NCBI GenBank assembly: GCA_022749755.1
Contig: CM040445.1
Location: 11,615,182-11,679,181 of the forward strand
DNA: 64,000 bases
Direction of reading: 5' to 3'
Origin: Azadirachta indica
Lineage: Eukaryota > Streptophyta > Magnoliopsida > Sapindales > Meliaceae
The notes beneath the pieces are model-generated. The model searched no databases. It had not been told where the DNA came from and saw only the letters and a list, made by a program, of their open reading frames with translations. How positions within the stretch are numbered: position 1 is the stretch's first letter; every line of letters begins with the position of its first letter. The position numbers were made by a program, and so were the translations under genes. This document shows, piece by piece, positions 35,112-47,500 of the stretch.

Positions 35112-37878
35112 GCCATCACAATTGGCCATGTGCAAAATTTTTGAGGACTTCCAGTACAAGTTAAATTATTGCAAAGCTGCCATGAGAAAAACGTGTATCA
35201 AATTTTAATAGTATCTTCTCTTTATTTCTCCTTTGATAAACTCAACATAATGGGACCCTTTATTTTCATGGAGAGTCAAAATTATCATTTCTTAATGTTG
35301 TGAATTGCTAGTATTATTTTAAAAGAATATTTTTATAATCTCATTTGAATTTTTCACGTAAAAATTAGCATATTTTTTGTGGTCATTTTTATAGTATTTT
35401 TCGCATTATTTTTGTGGTACACAATCCTGTCTTAAATTATACGAAAAAAAAAACTATAATTATTATCTGCAATGTGTTTAATTTTTTCAACATCGAGCAA
35501 GTGTTATAAATGAGTCAAGGAACATATAATTTATCTTTGTTATGAATATCATTTGGGTAGCTATCTAGATAGCTAGTTACCACTGCTAATAGGTGGGTAC
35601 GTAGGGCTATTTAAAAGGCAAATAATTAAATGATTATATAAAAGGTGCTCCACAGAACAATTAGGAAGTCTCAAAAGTTTATATCAAATAATATGAAAGT
35701 TGCAGTATCATTTTATTCATTTAGGGTGAATGCTTACAATTTTTGATATTATTTATTGTACATTCACGCATTTCCTCTAATTTCTTTCCCCATTCTGTGT
35801 ATATCATTTAGAAAACACATATGTATAGATTCAATGATTTTATTTTAAACATTCAAACCATGTCTGATGAATTAAGGAAATATAACTCCATATTAGACTT
35901 TTCAAGACAAAAGTAGTTGCAAGTCATAATTTGTAATTGTTGTACCTTGATGTAAAGATTTCAGGATTTCAATAAATTCGTTGCATGAGAAGAGAGACAG
36001 TGTTTTAATTTTGGAAAAAGACTTGAGATAAAGCTTTTTGACACACACAGTTGTAGAACTCCATACAAGTGTGCGGCTATAGTCATCTTGGCCGTCGAAT
36101 TAACTTCTGCTCGAGGGTGGCTCAATCTTTGGCTGGAGTGTGACTCACTTTTCATTATTTCTTATGATTTTATAATAATTCTTAACTCTTTTATTTTCTT
36201 ATATAAATCTTTGTTTTATGTCTGGCTACCACGAGTTCTATTTTATTTTTTGCTTTTAATTAATTGAATTCAGTCCATTATTCTTACACGAGATGCACGT
36301 TTTGGATAAAATGTGTCGTGTTTCAATACATACTTACATACATAAATATATATAACTCGATTGGTTTAATATAAAGCATTAATTAGCTCGGTAGGTAGTT
36401 GCAAATAATGAATTCACATTAATTCTTTTCCATGCAAAATATTGGTACAAATTTAACTAATTCATTGGTTGAGAATATTAGTTCTATTGTCTTAATTTTG
36501 AATTCGAGAAAAACCAGTGTAGATAAAGAAATGTACCAGTAATCATACGATAGAATAAAATCTTATTATTTTAAGTAAGAATTCAACACAAATAGTAAAA
36601 TAAAATTTTAAGGGAGGGTTTGCATTCTAACCTCGTGGATTGATATCCCACAAACGTACTTAAAAGTTTGAAATATAACATAATTGTTATAAGTTTGGGT
36701 TGTAACATAATTATCATATTTAAATTCTTAGTAGAATTTTTGTATAACATCAGTTATAGTTGTAATGTAATATTTAAAAATGATAATAAGACTTTTCATA
36801 TGCAACACGAACTTAAATATTCAATAAATATGAAGTATTAAAACTAAAATATAAAATACTTTATCAAATAAATTGTTTGAATTTGGTTGCTTGATATAAA
36901 AATGGGCTCGAATCAATGTATTTGATAGGAAAAGAGTTTATCATCTTGCAAAAGGGTTATTATCTCTTATAATTTGTATAAGATTTTTTATTTTTATTTT
37001 TTTGAAATCAGTTATAGAATAACAACTGCTCAAATAGAAATCTTTGATTTTCTTAATTCATAATAGCAAAATCTCAATTGCTCATTGCATTGTATGTTAT
37101 TTTAATAGTTATTATTTAATTAAAGTAATCAATCTCTCAAAACAATGCACAATTTGAGCTTCAAATTTCTCACAGTACAACTGAAAAACATCTATATGTA
37201 TTAGAGATATACTTAAATTTTTCACAAATAATAAATCTCATCAAAAGGTTTACTTAAATTAATTGGCGGTGTTAAGTATACCTGAATAATTTCTTGATTA
37301 CACTAATATTTTATTATACGAGTAATGCTACATGATCTCAAATAATTATTCTAAATTTTTTTATCTCAATTAATAAGATGTCCATTAATTAAATAGTAAA
37401 TTAGAACAATTTATTTTAAAAATTGTAAAAATTCACCAATTAAAATATCACATAAAAAATAGTATCCGAGTCTAAATTAAAACCCATTTGCGAACTTGAA
37501 TTCTCAATTCTAATTCCGAAGAACCAAAAATAAAAATTACAATGATAGAATACATAAAATCATTGGCGATGCTCATTATGCTACTTTTTTGTAGCACATT
37601 CTGATTAATTGGACAAAAGGCCACAAATTGATGGAACTGTCGACCTCAGAACGTTGGCCCACAACCCCATATGCCTGTGATTTTATAAATAGGTCCACGA
37701 ACAGTTGGGCTTGTATGGAAAGCAGGCCGAGCTCATCATGGATCTGACAGACAAATTTATTCGACATTTTCGTTATAATTTTTAATCATAATTTTAATGA
37801 ATAATAGTGTACTTTTTAATTTATATATATAAATTTTAATCATACATCAAACCATAACCATTTCTTTCAAAAGAGAAA
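35112..37878. other. AT-rich intergenic region without recognised gene
   Basis: Short open frames at 35961-36155 (-) and 37576-37767 (-) are less AT-rich than their surroundings but show no family I recognise. They could be gene or transposon scraps. Confidence 0.35.
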
Positions 37879-39190
37879 ATGGAAATGGAAATGGAAATTA
37901 AAATCATTTCTACTGAAATCATCTAACCATCTTCTCCGACACCACAACACTTAAGAACTCATAAGCTTTTTCTTCCAAATAATGTGATGCCAGATCTCTA
38001 CGTCCCCTTCACTTTCTTCTATTGATCCCCAAGAGAAAATCCAGAACCCGTGAACAATAAAATCCCAGTTCATCTCAAGAACGCTCTCTCCAAAACATTT
38101 AACTATTAAGACCCCTTTACAGGACAAAAAATAGATGGAGTTTCCACCCAGTGTAATGATCATGGTGCCATGTTTATCGAAACACAAGTAGCCAACATCA
38201 AGATGTCTGATGTTCTGAAGAACAGAGACAAAGCTCAAGCTCTGCTAAACCTGAAAAATCTCTTGCCATTCAACGGCATGCTACCACAAATTCCAACCAC
38301 TGCAACTACTGCTTGTCATCCAAACCTATTTGTCCAAGTAAATTGCTTCCCTTGCGGTGGGATTGCAATCACCATCTTCTTCAGTCATCGCTTGTTGGAT
38401 GCAACAACAGCGGCTAACTTTGTTAAAAGCTGGGGTGAAGTTGGGTGCGGTGCCGATGATATAAAGAACGCTTCAGTCTATCCTCCATATGATGCCGTCG
38501 CCAAAAGCTTTGGGCAGCAAAAACATTACCTTCCAAGCGAGTTCGTCACAAAAGTATTAGCATTTGATGCTAAAAACATAGCTGCTCTGAAAGCAAAAAT
38601 CGGAAACGGACCATACTTGGAACACCCATCACGTTTTGAGGCCATAACCACTCTGATTTTAGGCTCACTGATGGAGATAACAACGGCAACAGGGAGAGAA
38701 AGCGCTAAACAATTGGCAGGAGTGATACCATTGAATTTGCGAAATAAAGTGAATCCGCCGTTACCACAGCAATGTGTTGGGAATTTGATCAAAACAACAG
38801 TTGTAAAATTGCCGTTGGAGAAGAAAGTGGATTACGATAAAGCGGCAGGAAAGCTTCACGATTCTGCAAGGAAGGTAGTGGAGCAGTATAAAACGAAGGT
38901 GCATGAGCTGCATGAAGAGGAAGAAGGAGAACCGCTTTCAGAGAGTCAGATTTTTCATATAACAGATGTGTCTAAGCTTCCATTTTATGAGGCTGATTTT
39001 GGATGGGGAAAGCCGAAGTGGGTAGTCCTTCCTGCGCAGTCGGATAACGTCACCATTCTCATGAGCTCTTCCGACGGACGGTAAAGGAGTTGAAGCATGG
39101 ATTGGACGGTAAAGTAGATATGGTTATATTTGAAAAACTTCCTTACATTCTCGCTTTTAGCCAAACCCCATCTCAATTGTGTATGCCAAA
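37879..39190 (+). pseudogene. BAHD acyltransferase pseudogene, C-terminal two-thirds still open
   Basis: From ATG 37879 (MEMEMEIKIISTEII, then PSSPTP) the frame runs unbroken by indels to 39084. Three stop codons interrupt it: TAA at 37924-37926, TGA near 38023 (after FTFFY) and TAA near 38107 (after SKTFNY). From 38170 a 304-codon open frame keeps HRLLD (the HxxxD motif in FFSHRLLDATTAANF), TFDG-equivalent AFDA, NLRNKVNPPLPQQ and DFGWG. At 39075-39110 a small duplication or frameshift (GGACGGACGGTAAAGG) ends the frame, but GVEAWIG and ILAFSQTPS remain readable beyond it. It is the closest local relative of the gene at 16546-17826, in opposite orientation. The mild decay suggests recent inactivation; a truncated product starting at 38170 would lack the first catalytic lobe's N-terminus. 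Confidence 0.85.
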
Positions 39191-39231
39191 AACGGCCAGA
39201 TTGTGAAATATATCTGGCCTACTCCACAAGC

Positions 39232-39262
<31 letters not shown>

Positions 39263-40282
39263 AATGAAAAGGATCCCATTGAAAATTTTTTGTTTTGTAG
39301 TTGCATAAAATTTTACGCGTATAACCACTACAAGCATCACACATCCCATTATAAATTTAGCAAAATTTAGATTTCACCCGAATTCAAGAAAAAAATAAAC
39401 ACTACGAATAAAAAATGTCAATTAAATTTAAATTTTAAGTCAAATTTCAAATTCAAATTCAAAAAGTAGAAACTTGCACTAAAACAGCTGACACTCTGCA
39501 ACCAAAAAGTTGAAATTGTAAAATGAATACAATCCAATATTATAATTAATCGATTTGAAATTAATTGATCAATTGGGATCAAATGAGAATTCAAATACGA
39601 AACCTAGATTGTGACAGGCATAAATATCGGACTGATGCATTGAATGCAAACAAAAATTCTAAGTGCCGTCTGATAAAAATAGGCCATTTATTTCAAAAAA
39701 ATCATCATAATTATTATACAGGAGAAAATTTTGAAGTAAGGACATTGAGTCTTTCTCACGATGTTTTGAGAATTATTACTCATATAACAAGCATTTTATT
39801 GTCACTGAACAATTATGATTTATCTTCTTTTTTAGTGAAATAATCAATTGCAGAATTTTCAATTTAACTGAGCTCTCTAGGTGGGCCTGCAAAAGGCATT
39901 TCAAACCCGGCCCGGCCCAACAAAACTCACAACCTATCTATCGGCAAATTGTAATGACAGTGATTGGCCATTCTTATGGAGCCAATTTACATCTCACATT
40001 CGACGTCAACCTATAAGCTTCTTTACCTTTACTCGAAGGTAAAGCATATACACATTTTACCATCCAAACAAAAGGAGAAAGAGAGAAAAAGGAAAAAGAT
40101 TATATATATTTATATAAGTCTGGAATTTATATACATACGAAGTTCCTCAGAGTTTATACATTAAGAACTGAAATATTTGAATCCATAAAAATAGCAAACT
40201 GAAAACAAACAAATAAAATCATAAGCTTACCTTCTGGAAACACTGCTGCATTGCATTATCTTCTACTTCATCAAAATAATTC
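39191..40282. other. Intergenic region, poly-T tract, no gene seen
   Basis: A T run of 26 bases lies at 39232-39257. The 92-codon open frame at 39565-39843 (+) is AT-rich and unsupported. The last part is the 3' flank of the - strand gene that ends at 40283. Confidence 0.4.
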
Positions 40283-42243
40283 TTATCTCAAACCCGCTAC
40301 AGGCCACGGATTCACCCCAGCCGCTGGTAGTGAAGGCCGTACAATAGGCACCCGTCTCACTACTGAAAATGCTTCATTAAGGCGGGCTGCACGACTCATG
40401 AACTGAGACACCTTCTGCAGAAATTGAACATGGTTGGAATATATCAATCTGTCAATTCTCGCATACTACTCATTTACAGGAATCATGTTAACTAAATAAT
40501 ATACCTAGGAATTAGGGTAAAGAAAATGCACTCTAAAATTTGCAGAAGATATCAAAATTAATGTGCATAGGAGGAATCCTTCTAATTGATGAACAAAGAG
40601 TGGCAAAGTCCATACTATATAACAGGACACAAAAAGACCACCTTTTCACCAAAGTTGGCAGTGTATAATTATATATATGAGTTGGGCTGATCTAGTACAA
40701 AACCAAGATAATTTCACGTTATTAAATATTAGGACACACTTAGTTGTACCTTAACACAGTGCATAAATAGCTAAAAATCATTGCAATCGATGGAAATACG
40801 ATAGGTTAAAAATAATTTCGAAAAACATTGGAGGATGCCCAAAAACAAAATGTTCAAAACAGCAAGAAGATAAATCCTAAAAAATATTATTAGTAAATGA
40901 CTTGGTTAGGTTGTAAGATTGCAACCCTATTATGGTAGATTACTTTTGATTCTATTAAACCTAGACTCTTACTAGAATAAGAATAAAACAAATCATAAAT
41001 CTCAAGGAACAAAAACTTGACTTGGATAAGAAAACAAAGAATCCTCTCTAACTGCAAAAAACTGGACTCAAATAAGACTTCTTATCTTTCATTTTTGTGC
41101 TTTATCCTACATCATGGACAAAAGTTATAATCATGTAAACATGTAATCCTCCACTTGTAATTTACATGACATGAATCACGATTCATAACTCAATTTCAAA
41201 TATTGACTAATTTTAATTATATTGATCATTAAAGTATAGGAAAAATAAATGCAAGAACTGACCTTATCATCAAGGGTAACCTTCAGCTGCAAGCTCTTGC
41301 TCTTCTGCTTCATCCTATACAACCTCCGTCCCAAGATAACCAGTCCCAACACAGCTGCTGCAACAGAGAATGACCAAACAGGGTTAACCTTCAAGACACA
41401 ATATTTCAAGACCTCAAACGGAACCTTCCACCATGCTACTCTTCCCTTCTCATCTTCACCAGCTGATTTCACTATAGATTTTCTTTCTTCTTCAATCACA
41501 ACACTTGAATTTGCTTCCAATGAACCATTCCCACCATCGGATTCATCGCAAATTTCAGATTCATCTTCTTTCTTCACATGATCACCAAAACTTGTTTCAT
41601 TCTCCTTCTCAAAACCATCAAAGCTCATTGAAAGCAAACCATCGCCACCTGAATCAGACCAGAACCTGTCCAAATCCTTATCTTTGTCTTGAATTTCTCC
41701 AGTTCCTACATAGCCCACTTCACTTTTCATATTTTCCTCAAAACCCAATTCATTTTTCCCAGCAAAATCACCAATTTTTCTCGAATCATCACGACCACCA
41801 TCCATCTCTACAATTCCTTCAAAACCCACATCATTTTTCACATTCTCAACATAACCCAATTCATTTTTCCCATCAAAAACACCAAATTTACGCTCCTCAG
41901 ACCGATCACTACCCGAATCGGACCAAAACTCGCCCAAATTCTTCCTCTGATACCGGGTCTCAGACCCGGGATCAATCCAACTAGGATTATCAGACTCAAC
42001 AGAACCCTCTTCACTCACATCAACAACTCCAGTCTTAGCATACCTTTTCTCACCATCAACAGAGAAATAATCTAACCTTATTATACCTTCCGAGTAATCC
42101 CCTTCCATTTCCTCGAAACTCCTCGGATTCTCAACCGAATTTTCCGAGTTAACAAGGTCCGATTCCGCGCTGTGAAGAAGCTCCCAATCTTGGAACATCT
42201 CACCCCCTGCCACTCCAGCTCCAGCTGATGAATCTCCTTCCAT
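40283..42243 (-). CDS. Acidic single-pass membrane protein of unknown function
   Basis: Exon 1 (41263-42243) and exon 2 (40283-40414) join at LTLDD-type sequence (VTLDDK/KVSQFM) to give 370 residues. I chose ATG 42243 (MEGDSSAGAG); an in-frame ATG 42 bp upstream (42285) is possible. The first 270 residues are acidic, Ser/Gly/Asp-rich and likely disordered. They contain two repeats of FWSDSG and of KNELG, evidence of internal duplication. An early DWELL motif fits the ATG8-interacting (AIM) pattern WxxL. One membrane segment (VWSFSVAAAVLGLVILG) lies near residue 300, followed by a basic stretch (RRLYRMKQKSK) and a conserved tail rich in Arg and Pro (RAARLNEAFSVVRRVPIVRP, PWPVAGL). I recall similar unnamed plant transmembrane proteins; no biochemical role is established from the sequence. 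Confidence 0.85.
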
Positions 42244-44387
42244 GATTTCTTTTTCTGCTTTCTGGACGATCAAAAGAGCGAACAAATTAGCAAACCCTAA
42301 CCCAAATCCAAAGCCAAAGAGCGAAAGGAGCGAGAATCAAGGAAAAAGTGGAAGTCAATAGGTCTGCTATCTAAACAACGATGTAGTTCTAATCATCTGG
42401 AGTTTCCATTTCTACAACGCCATTAGAAATCGTGCAATCTCAACCGTCGAATCAAATTGATAAGGGATCTACGGCTCTCGCCAATTTTTATGAATTTTAA
42501 AATAAACATTTCTCGTATTTTAATAATTTAAGAATATATTTTTATCCTTTTGAAAAACACCCAAATCCATCCAAACACAACGTTTTATATTATAAGATAA
42601 ATTATATTTTAGATAAGCATCTTTTCTTTAAAAAAAGATTTTTTAATTATCAAATTTTATCTAATTCTTTTTCTTATTCTTATATTTCACACTATATTTA
42701 AGAAATTTTAATAAATGAAGTAACTATTAACTATTTATTAGTCGAAGTATAAAGCACTACGTGATATCAATAATAAATATTAAATAATAGCATAAAAAAT
42801 TAAATCACAATAATATAAAATATTTGTACGATAAGAATACTGAGGTGCGGAGCACTAGATTCTTGCCGACTCCAAAAGGATGTGATATTCTTTTCTTGAC
42901 ACAGAGAGAATTTAGAACGAGAGGAAGAGGACAACTGTCCGACAATGCAGTCTAACATACGGAGGGGTTAACAATATATAGGTCCCTATATTTCATGATT
43001 TCACGAAAAAAGACATGAATTGCCCATTTGTATAAAAAATAATACCGACTGAGTCAACTCCATCTAGGATCCAATATCCATTCATTTAGACAGAGGATTG
43101 GATTTTAGGAGTCAAGTGATATTGTATAGACACTGTTTGTAAAAATAAAGAATGTAGGGATCGTAATGTTATTACCCATACATACTATACTAAGTTCAAC
43201 CGATTTTGATAAATTAGTTACGGCTGTTAGGAAATTTATGAAGCCGCCACCAGTTTTTCTTAGATATTTTTTTTTTTATCAGAATTTCGTGAATATAGAA
43301 CGTTTTAGAGGTCTGAATAATTTCAATTACAATTTGCGAAAAAATATTAAAATATAAAATATTTGATACAAAAAGCAAGCTTTTTAATGTAATCCAGAAT
43401 TAATATATATAAATATAAAACATATAATCATAAAAATTTAATACCTAATTTTTGTATGTTAATAATTTTTGTTAATTTTAAATTTTCATCCCATTGTCAG
43501 TCCAGAAAAAATAAAAAAATAAATAAATAAATAGCATCTAAATTAGGACAAAAAATCGAAAAGTGCAAGTCAAGTAGATTACACCAAGTCTAATTAATAG
43601 TGGTTTTAGTTCGTAGTATTTAAACCTAACAGCTCTGATCAACACACAAAGGTCAATATGACACACTCATTTTAATATAAAAATATAAAAAATTAAAAAA
43701 TGTCCCAAGTCTGACTCCCGTTAATGGGCTGTTCACTGAATGGAATTGAACAAATTTGATTAAATCCATTTGAGATCTATCACTTGCAGAATTTTTTTCA
43801 ACTCAATTCCATTCACTATATAATACAATTGGCCCGACACTATCCATTCAAAAAATTTTAAATCTTAATCTAATATAATCCAAATAAACTAAAAATATAT
43901 AATTTTAATATTAATAATATTTTATTGTTAAAAAAATATATATATAATTTATTTAAACCCTAAATAAATATTATATAAATAATTATGAGGGAGTTCTTTT
44001 TTAAAAAAAAAAAAATTGTACTTTTTAAAGTTACATAAATTATTCAAAACATAAAAAAAATTAATATCTCATACATAAAAAAAAATAATTAATTATCTTA
44101 GAAACAAACAAAAACATAAAATTTATGAGAAGAAAGTTTAATTTAGCGTGTAATATATATTTTACACTCTTATATATTATAAATATAATTTTTTATTTGA
44201 AATAATTAACAAATTGGATTAGATTTTAGAGAATTGACAATATAAATTTATAATTCAATTTACCTTGAAAAGCAGATTTCAATCTGAATTGGATTATAAA
44301 CACTACTACCTATTGAGCATGGCTATAAAAAGTAAAATCCTAAACTCCCAATAGGAAACCAACAACTATAATATTAGATCATTTCTA

Positions 44388-44428
<41 letters not shown>

Positions 44429-44542
44429 TTCAATGCATTTTTCATGTATAGATAACTAAAAAGTAATAAATTTTGGACGAAGCAGCGATGTATATGGAAG
44501 CAAAACTTGGTAGTTGAAGTGGAGATAAACCGACTGTTTCCT
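42244..44542. other. Intergenic region, no gene seen
   Basis: AT-rich sequence with an A run at 44396-44423. It includes the promoter of the membrane-protein gene (left) and the 3' flank of the histidine-tRNA ligase gene (right). No coding or mobile-element signature was recognised. Confidence 0.4.
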
Positions 44543-47500
44543 TCATGGGTTTAACCGTTTTTGAAGTTCCTCGACAAATTTACTTCTGGGAACGACCTCC
44601 TCTTGTGTGGTGTCAATGTTCTTCAATTTTACGATGCCTTCATTCAGCTCCCGCTCCCCAAGTATTACCATCCAAGGGATTTTCGACTCCCTGGCCCGAT
44701 CAATAAGCTTCATCACTTTTTTATGGACCATGTATTCTGCTTTCACCTTGGCGTTCCACAGCTCGCTAACCAGTTCCGCGGCTAAAGGTAATTTATCCCC
44801 GAGCAACGCCACCAGTACTTGTGTCTCAGTGGCTCGGATTGTCTGCCAACATCATAGAGAACAATAGCTATTACATTAGTGCACGAAAAGACATGAACTG
44901 CACAACAACATTGAACGGGTGTACCATTTTTATTTAAAAAAGTTCATATCAACCGGATCCTAAAACACTTTTCTTTCTGTAAGTTCATCCTTAACTCATG
45001 TAAGAAATCAAAAACCCTAAACAACTAAAGACAACATTTTATCTAAAATATAGATGCAGATAATTCTAAAGTTACACTTGAATATTATTTGTCACCTGGT
45101 TTCTTTCTTTTTGAAGCTGCTCCATTATAGCAAAAACACGCTCAATTCCTAGACTGACACCAACTGCTGGAACCTGCTTTGTACCAAACATTCCGATTAG
45201 GTTGTCATAACGTCCACCAGCAGCAATTGAACCAACCTGATTACATAAACAAGTCAGTCGCATTATCATAACAAGTGTAGGACTAAGTCAAGCTCAACAT
45301 ATCTCATCATCCTAATAACAAGTGGCAGCCTGGCAGGACAAGTTAAAGTTCATAAGTGATACATATTTATAAATTACAGTTCTTTTTTAAATAATGCAAG
45401 GAACAATAAATTCCATAAGTCACTGGTAATTTCTTCCGAGAACTAATACTACTTTTCATTGAAAATCATAGTTTTAACTGGCATAGCTAATCCATCGCAA
45501 GAACAGCTTTCTTAGATTAAATGTAATGCCAAAAGGATCCATGTGGATAACTCCAGAAAAACAACCCAGTATTCGTGAATCAAATGTCAAAACAGAAAAT
45601 GTGATAATAAAACGGCCACCAATTCATATAAACCTCTCTATCAACCAAACTAGACAAAGAGAATTAAGTCCAAAAGCATAATTAATTTACCTGTGTGGCA
45701 CCCCTGAAAACGGCTTCAAATATGACCCCAGTATAATAGTCAAGCCCTCTTGCAAGACTCAAATCAAAAACCACTTTATCAATGCACTTTGACTTTTCCA
45801 GAGCTTCAAACAAAATCTCAAGGTCATCCAATGCAAGTTTAGATGAACTGTTTTCTAAAAACATGCTGCCTTCCTGTTTAAGCTTTGATAATAATATCAA
45901 GGGGGATCCCCTTTCCTTAACAAAGGTTCCAATTCTATCTGCTGTCTCAAGAGTTAAGCCCTTCTCCTCAACCTTGCAGACAGTAAAAGCAGCAATTTTT
46001 ACCAGTCAAATTTGGATTGCAGGAAATCATCGGAAACACTATGGGGCATAAACAAACTCAAAAACTACCATTTACTAACCAACAAAAATGAATAAGGCTA
46101 CCTATAGAACCAGCACATATAGTGCAGTAGTATAAATGCATACATGCTCACCATTTCTTTTTTAATCTGTTCAAAGGATTGCTTGTCAAGCTTGTCAATA
46201 CTTGAACATATTGTTCTGAATTTTTCAGGGGGCACCCCGCATATTTCCAACATACCATCCAATAACATGCGATGATTCAACTTTATCTGCAAATGATATA
46301 TCACCAACCAATTATAATAAGGAAATTATTATTTTAAGTGGATTCTGAAACACAATATACATAACTTTGTTAAGAGAAATAGCTACTGTGATGGTTCAAA
46401 TTGGTTTCTATTCTACTCCCAAATTCATTGGCCTATAAATTTCAGAATACAAAAGTGCATATTCCAATGGCCATAAACATAATCCATTGTCTGAATAACT
46501 AATTTCATATTGTGATCCATAACTCAAAACGAAACAATATTGTAAAATTTTTTTACTACAGAACATGTCTAGATGGCCTTCCATAGAGACAGATAAAATA
46601 TGTGATACAAATAATTATATGTATTCTATCCACATGTCCACCTCAATATCCTTGAAAACAAGGTAATCACATAAATCCAATTGCATATAAACACAACTAG
46701 AACAGCACAGTTAGATTTACCTCATAATCTCCAATATCTAGCTCATCAAGAAGTTCTGTCAAAATTTTAATGATCTCAAAATCTGGCCCCATCCTTTCAT
46801 ATTGGCCAGCAATATCAAAGTCGCATTGATAAAATTCTCGAAATCTTCCTTTAGAAGGGTTATCCCTCCTATACACCTTAGCTATTTGGTGCCTTTTTAA
46901 CGATGTAAGACCATTCATAGCCACAAACCGAGCAAATGGAACAGTTAAGTCGTATCGAAGAGAACAAAGCTCTCCTCCCTGGAAATTAGTTGACAAAAAT
47001 GTTATATTCTGCCTGAAATAGATAATCATAATGTTTTGTCTTTCATTTAAAAGAATAAAATATTAAGTCAAAAAACAATATTTGATGACCTCCACAAAAC
47101 CACAATAATCCTCAGCAAGTAATGGATAAATAAACATGAAATACAACCACAAAGCCATTCCATACACAGTATGAGATTAGTCCAAAGAACCCCATTTACA
47201 AACAGTAAGATTTTAAAACTTAGAGGCCAAAACCAACATTGAAATCAAGGAAATCCTAAAATCTTTCCATGTTCAAAAACTTGATGAATTTTGTGCCAAA
47301 AACAGGAATACAAAATGTATAAATTAGCTCTGATTCTACACGCACAACTAGCTCTAACTTGTCCCCATAATCACACATTGCATTTAACATATTAAAAGGG
47401 CATAAAGAACTCAAAGAGTCATACTAAAATTTAAAGATTAGATTTTCAGCAGTATAAAAATAGCAACATATGTGTACATATAAAGCACTATTAATGTTGG

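Noticed and set aside
41249..42075. Long + strand frames (110-159 codons) rich in His, Asn and Ser
   Set aside because: They are antisense shadows of the acidic membrane-protein exon, whose composition keeps the opposite strand open.
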